In this document: piece by piece, positions 54,331 to 61,432 of the stretch
Position numbering within the stretch: position 1 is the stretch's first letter
Layout of the letters: the number at the start of each line of letters is the position of its first letter
Assembly (NCBI GenBank): GCA_049520515.1
Contig: JBEKPS010000005.1
Span: forward strand, 124,001 to 188,000
DNA from: JAFAMS01 sp049520515
GTDB lineage: Bacteria; Vulcanimicrobiota; Vulcanimicrobiia; Vulcanimicrobiales; Vulcanimicrobiaceae
DNA length: 64,000 nt
Direction: 5' to 3'
Notes under the pieces: generated by a model
Seen by the model: only the letters and a program-made list of their open reading frames with translations
Told to the model about the DNA's origin: nothing
Database searches by the model: none
Position numbers and translations under genes: made by a program

Positions 54331-55312
54331 TCTCGTCCTCTTTGATGCTCGCGACCTGTACGGTCAGCCGGTCTTTATACGTCCCGGCAAAAACTTCGAA
54401 TTTTTCCATCCCGTTGACTTTTGCGACCAACGGCGTGTTGGTTTCCTTGTCGAACAGGATCAGATCGCCCGGGGAGAGCGACATGAGGTCGCGCAGCGAG
54501 ACGATCGTGTGACCGAGTTCGACCGTGCATTCGACCTCGGCGCGCTCGACGTTGCGAGCCAGCTGATGGATATCTTCTTCCGTCATGCCGCGCCCGGCAA
54601 CAACCGACGGCGACCACTGGAAATCGCTGAGCTGCGGCCCGATTGACTGCAGCACGAGGTACGGCAGGCAGAAATTCATGACGCCGGTCATGTCGCCGAC
54701 CTTGAGCTCGCAGGAGACGTACGCAACGATTTGATCCAGCGGGATGATTCGCGGGATGAACTGCGGATTCGAGTCGAGCGCCTCGATCTTGAGCGAGAGC
54801 GTCAAGAGATAGTTCCACGACTCGCGATAGCTGTTGAGCATGCGAGCCATGAAACGCTGCATGAGCGTGCGTTCGATGTCGGTTAGATCGCGAAGCTTTT
54901 GCGGAAACCAACCGGGACCGCCGAGCAGGCGATCGATGATCGAGAAAACGAGATTCAGGTCGACTTGCACGATGCCGCTACCGGGAAGCGGATCCATCGA
55001 GAAGATCGCCAGAATCGACGGCAGCGAGATGCCGGCGATAAAGTCGCCGTAGCTGATCTGCTCGATCGACGTAACCGTGGCTTCAACGCGCGTGCGAAGA
55101 TATACCGACAGCGAGTTATTCAGAAGGCGGGTGAAGTTATCGTGTAGCGTCCGAAGCGTCTGCAGCTGATTGGTCGAGAATTTCTCGAGCCGTTTGTTGT
55201 AGCGGAAATCAAACGATTTGATTTTCCGCCCGTCAACGGCGCCGTGCTCGGTTTCGGGCGCGGCAAGCTGCTTTACAAGGGCGTCTATCTCTTCTTGCGA
55301 GAGCATCGACAC
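54323..55312 (-). CDS. fliM: Flagellar motor switch protein FliM
   Basis: 329 residues. The N terminus 'MLSQEEIDALVKQL' is the CheY-P-binding peptide, followed by the CheC-like middle domain ('NNSLSVYLRTRVEATVTSIE', 'QISYGDFIAGISLP') and a C-terminal SpoA domain ('ECTVELGHTIVSLRDLMSLS', 'GDLILFDKETNTPL'). It is the CheY-responsive part of the C-ring. It starts 5 bases after the motB stop. Confidence 0.97.
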   Translation of the reverse strand: MSMLSQEEIDALVKQLAAPETEHGAVDGRKIKSFDFRYNKRLEKFSTNQLQTLRTLHDNFTRLLNNSLSVYLRTRVEATVTSIEQISYGDFIAGISLPSILAIFSMDPLPGSGIVQVDLNLVFSIIDRLLGGPGWFPQKLRDLTDIERTLMQRFMARMLNSYRESWNYLLTLSLKIEALDSNPQFIPRIIPLDQIVAYVSCELKVGDMTGVMNFCLPYLVLQSIGPQLSDFQWSPSVVAGRGMTEEDIHQLARNVERAEVECTVELGHTIVSLRDLMSLSPGDLILFDKETNTPLVAKVNGMEKFEVFAGTYKDRLTVQVASIKEDENE

Positions 55313-55317
55313 GGCGG

Positions 55318-56145
55318 TTATTGCCCCTTTGTCTTAGTGGTGATGGTTTTCTTAGCCGCGACCGGTACTGGCGTAGCCATACCTGGCGCGATCAATTTTT
55401 TCCCAAGTGCGGCCGTAGCGTTGATGACGACGATATCGACGCGCCGATTGAGCTGCTGGCCGTTGAGGTCGCCATTCGGATGAGTCGGATGGAATTCCCC
55501 GTATCCCGCGAGCGATATCTTGTGCGGATCGATATAGCCCTTCTCGACGAGAAAACGTGTGACGCCGGCCGCACGAGCGGCAGAAAGCTCCCAATTCGTC
55601 GGGTAGAGCGACGTGTGGATCGGTGTGTTATCCGTATAGCCTTCCACGCGCACGGTTGGTTCGGTCCGCTTCAAGACTGAACCGACTTCTTGGAGCAAAC
55701 CGACGGTCTCAGGACGTAACACGGCACTGCCGCTATCGTAGAGCGCTTTGTCCGTCAACAGCGAGATAACGAGCCCTTCGCTCGTCTGACGCACGGTAAC
55801 TTGATCCTGCAGATGCTTTTGCTGAATGTACGTTTGAATGATCTGCTGTTCTTGCTGCAGTTCTTTGGAGGGCTGCGCATGCTCCAGTCCGCCGCCTTCG
55901 GGCGGATTGTTGATCGCGTCGACCGAGTTGAAGCCGCCTGAGATGTCGTGGACGAGGCGCTGCAACTTGACCTTGTTGATCGTCGAGATCGAGAACAAGA
56001 TGATGAACAGGGCCAAGAGCAGCGTGATCATGTCGGCGTACGTCAGAAGCCACCGCATCATACCTGCGGTCTCGAGCTTCTCTTCCGTCGCCCGTTTCTT
56101 TAACCGCGACTCGTGGGCACGAGCCGCCGATTTGATTGCCGGCAA
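55318..56145 (-). CDS. motB: Flagellar stator protein MotB
   Basis: 275 residues. A basic cytoplasmic tail is followed by one transmembrane helix with the proton-binding Asp38 ('RWLLTYADMITLLLALFIIL'), a plug/linker, and a C-terminal OmpA/peptidoglycan-binding domain ('RVEGYTDNTPIHTSLYPTNW', 'QLNRRVDIVV'). It anchors the stator to the cell wall. It begins directly after the motA stop, with no gap. Confidence 0.96.
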   Translation of the reverse strand: MPAIKSAARAHESRLKKRATEEKLETAGMMRWLLTYADMITLLLALFIILFSISTINKVKLQRLVHDISGGFNSVDAINNPPEGGGLEHAQPSKELQQEQQIIQTYIQQKHLQDQVTVRQTSEGLVISLLTDKALYDSGSAVLRPETVGLLQEVGSVLKRTEPTVRVEGYTDNTPIHTSLYPTNWELSAARAAGVTRFLVEKGYIDPHKISLAGYGEFHPTHPNGDLNGQQLNRRVDIVVINATAALGKKLIAPGMATPVPVAAKKTITTKTKGQ

Positions 56146-56979
56146 TTATGCCTGCGATCCGGCCGGTTCGGCGCCTTCGGCAGCGGGTTGCTCTTCGGGT
56201 TCGTGAGCATCCGCCGGGAGGTACGCGTGCAACTTCTCCTCGAGCAGGCGCGGATTGTCGCCGGCCTGGATCGAGAGGATGCCTTCGATTTGAATCTCAC
56301 GCAGTAACAGCGATTGCGTATTGCGCTCTTTGATCTTCGCCGAGATCGGAAGCCATGCCAGGTTCGCGAGCAAAATACCGAAGAACGTCGCGACGAATGC
56401 TTGCGCGGTCGCGTTACCGATCGAACCGGTCACGTTGCCGCCGCTGCTTGCCGCGGCCAAACCTTTGAGCATGCCGATCAAGCCGAGAACCGTACCGATG
56501 ATACCAAGCGTCGGCGAGTAGCCACCCATCGTCATGAAGACGGCTTCGGCTTTGGCGCCCTTCTCTTGCATCAACGAAACTTCGGTCTCGAGGATCTTGC
56601 GGATGATTTCGGTGTCGCGACCGTCGATGACGAGCTGAATTCCCTTGCGCATGAAATCGTCTTGGACTTCCGCGGCCTCGGTTTCGAGTGCCAGAAGGCC
56701 TTCGCGCCGCGCTTTTTCGGCGAACGTCACGAGCGTCTGAATCGTCTGCCGCTCGTGGTGCTCCGGCTCGAAAAATGCCGTGCGGAATCCGGTCACAATG
56801 CCGTTGAGGAACGTTCGCAACGGAAATGAAATGATGGAAGCGCCGAGCGTCCCACCGAACACTAGGATGAACGCCTCGTACCGCTCGTAGAGAATGCGCA
56901 TATCAATCCCGCCGATAAACGCCGACAGAATTACGCACCCAAAAGCAAGTACAAGACCGAGAATCGTCGCGAGATCCAA
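56146..56979 (-). CDS. motA: Flagellar stator protein MotA
   Basis: 277 residues with four transmembrane helices and the MotA pattern 'GVLFAFGCVILSAFIGG'-like N terminus, 'RKILETEVSLMQEKGAKAEA' and 'GGYSPTLGIIGTVLGLIGML'. With MotB it forms the ion-driven stator that generates torque. It starts at TTG 56979 with AAAGG about ten bases upstream; a CCTTTCGAAAGG palindrome (56989-57000) covers that site. A sigma-28-type promoter lies about 50 bases upstream. Confidence 0.95.
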   Translation of the reverse strand: MDLATILGLVLAFGCVILSAFIGGIDMRILYERYEAFILVFGGTLGASIISFPLRTFLNGIVTGFRTAFFEPEHHERQTIQTLVTFAEKARREGLLALETEAAEVQDDFMRKGIQLVIDGRDTEIIRKILETEVSLMQEKGAKAEAVFMTMGGYSPTLGIIGTVLGLIGMLKGLAAASSGGNVTGSIGNATAQAFVATFFGILLANLAWLPISAKIKERNTQSLLLREIQIEGILSIQAGDNPRLLEEKLHAYLPADAHEPEEQPAAEGAEPAGSQA

Positions 56980-57031
56980 AGCAGCGACCTTTCGAAAGGA
57001 AAGTCGGGAGGCTCGAAGCCCCTCTTCCTCA

Positions 57032-57059
57032 CTATCGGCTAGGGAACCCTCGGCCTTGA
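57032..57059 (-). promoter_or_regulatory. Sigma-28 (FliA/SigD)-type promoter for motAB
   Basis: On the minus strand TCAAG (57059-57055), a 15-base spacer and GCCGATAG (57039-57032) match the sigma-28 consensus TAAA(G)-N15-GCCGATAA at all but two positions. Transcription should start near 57025, about 45 bases before motA. It lies in the gap between flbD and motA. The spacer contains GGTTCCC at the same distance from the -10 as the fliK promoter. Confidence 0.65.
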
Positions 57060-57089
57060 CGCAGGCTTAAAAGATGGGGGTGAGCCGGG

Positions 57090-57287
57090 TCACGAGGGGG
57101 CCCCGGGACCGTAGATCTCGCGCTTGAAGTCGACGACTTTCTTGCGAATCTCGTCAAGAGTATCTCGCACGATGAGCTTATTTCCGGAGACGAGGGTCAC
57201 GACCGAGTCGGGGGTCGACTCGATGGACTCGATCAGGTCGCAGTTGACGATGATTGGCTGGTTGTTCAGCCGCCGCAGGGGGATCAC
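57090..57287 (-). CDS. flbD: Flagellar protein FlbD (small family)
   Basis: 65 residues. 'MIPLRRLNNQPIIVNCDLIE' followed by 'PDSVVTLVSGNKLIVRDTLD' and 'EIRKKVVDFKREIY' is the short FlbD family found next to motA in Firmicutes and spirochaetes; it is unrelated to the Caulobacter NtrC-like FlbD. Its role is not settled. It overlaps the glycosyltransferase gene by 4 bases. Confidence 0.9.
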   Translation of the reverse strand: MIPLRRLNNQPIIVNCDLIESIESTPDSVVTLVSGNKLIVRDTLDEIRKKVVDFKREIYGPGAPS

Positions 57288-58813
57288 GCTTCCATCTTCC
57301 TTTCCAAGAGCTCGAGGACCGGAGTCTCCCCGAAGTGCTTGAGCAAGCCATGCAGCCGGGCGTGATGATGCTCGATCCCTTCGATGTTCTCGGCGAGCTC
57401 GAGATAGCGCTCCATTCCGGGAAGTCCCGCCCTTGATGCGATGGCTGCGGCGGAACCGTACATAATGATCCTGAATTCGGGTGGCAGCCCTGGTGCGTTG
57501 GCGTCGATGAACTCGAGCGCCCGGCTATCCTTGCCACGCCGCAAGAGCAAGTTCAGATACTCGTCCGCGGATAGCTCGTCCTTATCGTCACCCCAAACCT
57601 CGGCAAGCGCGGCCTCGGCCTCATCAAGGCGTCTCAGCTTCTCGAGCGCTCGGGCACGATTCAGACGGACCGGCTGTACCTTCGGACGCACGCTGAGTGC
57701 GAGGTCGAACCACTTGATTGCGAGCTCGTAGCCGCCTTCTTCCATCAGCGTCGCGCCGATCTCCGAATGCGCCTTCCATAAGAACACTTCGTTGTCGACG
57801 AGCGGATGGCGATGCGCCTCTTTGCCGTCTTCGATCGCAGCTGCGTACGCCTCGCGGGCTTCCGCGAAGCGACGCTGCGCAACGAAGCACTTCCCCAAGA
57901 TGAAGTGCGCGTCCGCGAGCGCAGGCGCGTATTCGAGCGCCTCCGCTATGGACGCTTTTGCCCTTTCGATTCCACCCGGATCCTTCAGATAGAGACCGGC
58001 AAGCAAACATAAGCCGTTGGGAGCGAAACTTTGAGCCCGGCCGTCGCCCCGTGCGCGTACACGATCTCGCACAAGCTCCCGCATTCGCTCGAGCGCCGAT
58101 ATCGCAAGCGTCTTGCTCTCTGCAAGCATTGCCGACGTCCCGTAGTTGTACCAATTAACGGCGTCATCAGGGTTTTCTCGCAGCGCCTGTTCCGCGATCT
58201 GCATGTTGCGTTCGTACTTGCTGCGCTCGACCATAACGTCGCCGCGGTATCCGAAATGGATGATTTCGATCGGCGACGTCTTTGCCGGCATCCCGGTTTC
58301 GTTCCCGTCGAGCGAAACGAACTCGTGAATCGGATTCCGGTAACGGATCCGCTCGCTATTCGGGAAGAAGCGAACCAGGATGTTCGACATCGCTCCCGTT
58401 CCTTTGTAGTCTTCCGTAAAATTATAGATCCGCGTCCATAGCCCGGTGAGATGCGCAGCTTGAGAGCCCAGCGCCCGCACGAGATCTTGCGAGCGCGGCG
58501 AAAGCCGCTCGTCTGCGTCCAGGACGAGAATCCATCTGCGCGTCGCCATTGCGAGCGCAACGTTACGCGCCTTCGAAAAATCGTTTTCCCAAACGATCTC
58601 TTGAACTCGTGCGCCGGCGTTGCGAGCGATATCGAGCGTTTTGTCCTTCGAGCCGGTGTCGACGATGCAGATTTCTTCGACGACGCCTTCGACGCTCGCA
58701 AGCGCTTCCTCCAGAAAGCGTTCTTCGTCGCGCACGATCATGCACAAGCTGACGCCTGCCTGGCGCTGAGGCCATCCCTTCGGAGGCTTCGGAAGATCGT
58801 CGAACATCGTCAT
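57284..58813 (-). CDS. Family 2 glycosyltransferase with TPR repeats, in flagellar cluster
   Basis: 509 residues. Residues ~20-250 form a GT-A domain ('SLCMIVRDEERFLEEALASV', 'WILVLDADERLSP' with the DxD motif, 'IRYRNPIHEFV'). The rest is TPR-like helical repeats ('ALADAHFILGKCFVAQRRFA', 'WFDLALSVRPKVQPVRLNRA'). The location between flgE and flbD suggests a role in glycosylating a flagellar protein; the acceptor is unknown. A strong terminator lies 18 bases upstream of its ATG, so it may need its own promoter or read-through. It overlaps flbD by 4 bases. Confidence 0.85.
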   Translation of the reverse strand: MTMFDDLPKPPKGWPQRQAGVSLCMIVRDEERFLEEALASVEGVVEEICIVDTGSKDKTLDIARNAGARVQEIVWENDFSKARNVALAMATRRWILVLDADERLSPRSQDLVRALGSQAAHLTGLWTRIYNFTEDYKGTGAMSNILVRFFPNSERIRYRNPIHEFVSLDGNETGMPAKTSPIEIIHFGYRGDVMVERSKYERNMQIAEQALRENPDDAVNWYNYGTSAMLAESKTLAISALERMRELVRDRVRARGDGRAQSFAPNGLCLLAGLYLKDPGGIERAKASIAEALEYAPALADAHFILGKCFVAQRRFAEAREAYAAAIEDGKEAHRHPLVDNEVFLWKAHSEIGATLMEEGGYELAIKWFDLALSVRPKVQPVRLNRARALEKLRRLDEAEAALAEVWGDDKDELSADEYLNLLLRRGKDSRALEFIDANAPGLPPEFRIIMYGSAAAIASRAGLPGMERYLELAENIEGIEHHHARLHGLLKHFGETPVLELLERKMEA

Positions 58814-58830
58814 TCCAGCTTCTAAAAATG

Positions 58831-58859
58831 AACGGCTGGGCCATTTTGGCCCAGCCGTT
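58831..58859 (-). terminator. Rho-independent terminator behind flgE
   Basis: A perfect 13-base-pair stem, AACGGCTGGGCCA / TGGCCCAGCCGTT, with a 3-base loop. On the minus strand it is followed by CATTTTTAG, a short U-tract, so it should end transcripts from the fliK-flgD-flg_new-flgE operon. The stem is symmetric and could also act on the plus strand. Confidence 0.8.
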
Positions 58860-58889
58860 TCATTACTTTTCCCCTAGGGCGTTAGCTTA

Positions 58890-60395
58890 CTAGCCGCCAG
58901 GGATCAGGTTCAGAACCGTTTGATCGTTTTGCTGTGCGACACTGATGCTCTTCGAGTTTGCAGTGAACGCGCTTTGCGCTTCGATCATCAGCACGAACTG
59001 GTTCGAAAGATCGACGTTCGACTCTTCGAGCGAGCCCGAGACGATGGTTCCGAGTTGACCGTTGCCCGGCGTGTTGATCTGTGCCAAACCGGAGTTCGCC
59101 GTCGTTGTGAATTGGCTGCTTCCGATATTGCTGAGACCTTCCGGATTCTGGAACGTAGCAAGCACGAGCTGCGCCAGGTTTTGCGACTGGCCGTTGCTGA
59201 ACGAGCCCGAGATTATTCCGTTCTGGCCGATCGTGATGTTCGACAGCGTTCCTTGACCGTAACCGTTTTGTGAAACCGTTGTTGCAGTCGAGGAGCCCGC
59301 GAGTGAACTCATGTCTGCGAAGCTCAGCGCGATAGCCGCTGGATTTGCAGCGGTCGTCGGCGATGAGTTGTTCGCCGGGGAACCCCAGTTGGCGATCGTC
59401 AGCAGGTTACCCTGACTCGCCGCTGCTTGGTTGCCCGCAATGTGCGTGGTCGATGTACCTTGTGCGCTCGCCGTGGAGGCCGTGTTGATGAACTGTCCGT
59501 TCTGATCGTAGAACACGAATCCGGTTGCGGACGCGGGGTTGGCGGCGAGCTCGGCCGTCAGCGGATCCGTCGGATCGCCGCCGGTGATCTGCCACTCCCA
59601 CTCCGTACCGACCGATGTCAGGGTACCGGCGGTGTTCGTGACTTGCGTCGCCGTCGGGTTTAGACCGTTACCGTACGCCGTAGCTTCGCCCGACGTGACC
59701 GGCGTGAAGGTGACGTTGATGAGGTGCGAGTTGCCGAGTGAGTCGTAGACGGTGGTTGAGATCGTGACCGACGTTGCGGCTGCGGTGTTGGCTTGGAGGT
59801 ACAACGTCTGGTCGAGATTGCCGCCGAGCTGTACGTCGAACTCGGTGTCGCCGGTTGGTCCGGTCTTCGTGCCGAAACCGGTTCCGACGGCCTGAGATTT
59901 GAGGCCGAGCGGAATCTGAATCGTAGAAGGTGCGCCGTTGGGGGTGATGACGCCCGCAGAGTTTGCGGTGTAGCCGTCGACGGCCAAGCCGCTCGACGGA
60001 TCGTAAAGTATGCCGTTGGCGTTGATCCCGAAGTGTCCGTCGCGCGTGTAGACGGGCGAGCCGCTACCGTTGACTTGATTCAGGATGAAGAAACCGTCTC
60101 CGTTGATCGCAAGATCGGTGTTGATTCCGGTCGTCTGGAAGCCGCCTTGCGCGAAATCGTTATCGATGGTCGCGGTCTTTACGCCGAGACCTTCGTTTTG
60201 CGGGTCCGTACCACCCAACGTCTGCGTTGGCGCGGTTGCGAACGCTTGCGTCTGGTACAAGAGATCCTGGAACGTGATGTTCTGACTCTTGAACCCCGTC
60301 GTACCAACATTCGCGATGTTATTCGAGATAACGTCAATCGCGTTTTGGTAGGCGTTCAGACCCGATACTGCTGTAAATAGCGAATCGGTTGGCAT
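58890..60395 (-). CDS. flgE: Flagellar hook protein FlgE
   Basis: 501 residues. The N-terminal rod/hook motif 'SLFTAVSGLNAYQNAIDVIS' with 'NNIANVGTTGFKSQNITFQD' and the C-terminal 'EESNVDLSNQFVLMIEAQSA' with 'FTANSKSISVAQQND' are diagnostic. The variable surface domains (~150-380) are Ser/Thr/Gly/Asn-rich. It polymerises into the hook under FlgD. AAGGAAAGGG precedes the ATG. The next gene upstream is 113 bases away. Confidence 0.96.
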   Translation of the reverse strand: MPTDSLFTAVSGLNAYQNAIDVISNNIANVGTTGFKSQNITFQDLLYQTQAFATAPTQTLGGTDPQNEGLGVKTATIDNDFAQGGFQTTGINTDLAINGDGFFILNQVNGSGSPVYTRDGHFGINANGILYDPSSGLAVDGYTANSAGVITPNGAPSTIQIPLGLKSQAVGTGFGTKTGPTGDTEFDVQLGGNLDQTLYLQANTAAATSVTISTTVYDSLGNSHLINVTFTPVTSGEATAYGNGLNPTATQVTNTAGTLTSVGTEWEWQITGGDPTDPLTAELAANPASATGFVFYDQNGQFINTASTASAQGTSTTHIAGNQAAASQGNLLTIANWGSPANNSSPTTAANPAAIALSFADMSSLAGSSTATTVSQNGYGQGTLSNITIGQNGIISGSFSNGQSQNLAQLVLATFQNPEGLSNIGSSQFTTTANSGLAQINTPGNGQLGTIVSGSLEESNVDLSNQFVLMIEAQSAFTANSKSISVAQQNDQTVLNLIPGG

Positions 60396-60508
60396 TTTGC
60401 CCTTTCCTTAGGATTCTCCGGCGCGGTTCAATCCATCCCCGCCCCGGCAAGGGCATCCGACATGCGGTCCGCCCTTGTTTAGTGTGTGCGACGATACGAC
60501 GACGTGCG
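60396..60508 (-). other. Leader region of flgE with nested hairpin
   Basis: The 113-base gap holds a hairpin at 60448-60477: CAAGGGC pairs with GCCCTTG, enclosing CCG-CATGT-CGG. TAAAC lies close upstream on the minus strand, but the downstream bases GTCGGATG fit sigma-28 poorly. The hairpin has no U-tract on the flgE side, so it may be an mRNA structure or processing site rather than a terminator. Confidence 0.4.
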
Positions 60509-60916
60509 TCACTTGATGACCGCCGCCGAATCGATGTTGGTGAATACGTTCTCTCGCATCGAGTCCGGATCGACCGCCGTAATGACGGTGCGATTCTTGA
60601 TCGAAACGATCATTCCGACGTCGTTGAGCATGAAGAGCGATTGTTGTGAGCCCTTCGCTGCTGCTTTATCCGCCATCACGTTCATCTTTTGGACGTCGTC
60701 CTGAGAAAGCGTGATGTTCCGCGATTGCAATCGTTGGAGTGCGTGCGCGGAAAACTTGAGACCGGTCCCGGACGTGACGCTTTGTTGCGTGAGGACGTCA
60801 CGGAACGATGGCCCGGTCGTTGAGGTAGGCGGAATCTGAACCGGTATGCCCTGCGGGCGTATCGGCGCAGTACTCGGTGGAATGATACTGATGGATTCAG
60901 GGATCTTGGGATCCAT
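60509..60916 (-). CDS. Flagellar operon protein, TIGR02530 ('flg_new') family
   Basis: 135 residues. A disordered Pro/Ser/Thr-rich N terminus is followed by the conserved core 'LKFSAHALQRLQSRNITLSQ' and 'MLNDVGMIVSIKNRTVITAV' with 'DPDSMRENVFTNIDSAAVI' at the end. Members sit between flgD and flgE in Gram-positive and spirochaete flagellar operons; function is not established. It begins 1 base after the flgD stop. Confidence 0.88.
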   Translation of the reverse strand: MDPKIPESISIIPPSTAPIRPQGIPVQIPPTSTTGPSFRDVLTQQSVTSGTGLKFSAHALQRLQSRNITLSQDDVQKMNVMADKAAAKGSQQSLFMLNDVGMIVSIKNRTVITAVDPDSMRENVFTNIDSAAVIK

Positions 60917-60917
60917 G

Positions 60918-61421
60918 TTAACCGCCGGAGCTCGTACTCGAGCTTCCGGTTGGAACGACGGCAGTAATCTGGTTCATTTGGTAAAGCGCTGGGCTTCCGT
61001 CCGAACCAGTGATGACTTGTCCAGTACTAAGACTCGTCAATGCGAATTCCGGAGTGCCGTTCACGATCTGAATTCCCGAGACGATTCCCGTCTGGGTGCT
61101 CGTGTTGCCGGATCCGTCGGTCGTATTGACTGCCACCGTGAGCCCGATCAGGCTGGCTGCCTGCGAAATCGAGAAGTTGTTCTGGAAGCTCTGGAATGAG
61201 TCTGCCAGCGTAACTTGCGATTGCAGCGCCTGGAACTGTGCGAGCTGGGTGACGGACTGCGTCGAGTCCATCGGATTGAGTGGATCTTGATTCTGAAGCT
61301 CAGTCGTCAGCAGCGAGAGAAATGCCGTCGCACCGAGCGACTGACCAGTACCGGATTGCGCCGGCGTGGTAGTCGTCGAGGTTACGAGCGGACTCTGAGT
61401 CGTTGTTCCGACTCCTGCCAT
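60918..61421 (-). CDS. flgD: Hook-capping protein FlgD
   Basis: 167 residues. The conserved N-terminal motif 'GATAFLSLLTTELQNQDPLN' with 'PMDSTQSVTQLAQFQALQSQ' is diagnostic; the C-terminal half is a short beta domain ('ASLIGLTVAVNTTDGSGNTS'). FlgD caps the growing hook so that FlgE can polymerise. It is shorter than E. coli FlgD, lacking a full fibronectin-like domain. It sits 11 bases behind fliK. Confidence 0.93.
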   Translation of the reverse strand: MAGVGTTTQSPLVTSTTTTPAQSGTGQSLGATAFLSLLTTELQNQDPLNPMDSTQSVTQLAQFQALQSQVTLADSFQSFQNNFSISQAASLIGLTVAVNTTDGSGNTSTQTGIVSGIQIVNGTPEFALTSLSTGQVITGSDGSPALYQMNQITAVVPTGSSSTSSGG

Positions 61422-61432
61422 TTTTGCTGCTC

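Noticed and set aside
60460..60490. Second-rate sigma-28 match before flgE (TAAAC-N15-GTCGGATG)
   Set aside because: The -10 agrees at only three of seven core positions and lacks the GGTTCCC spacer word shared by the motA and fliK promoters.
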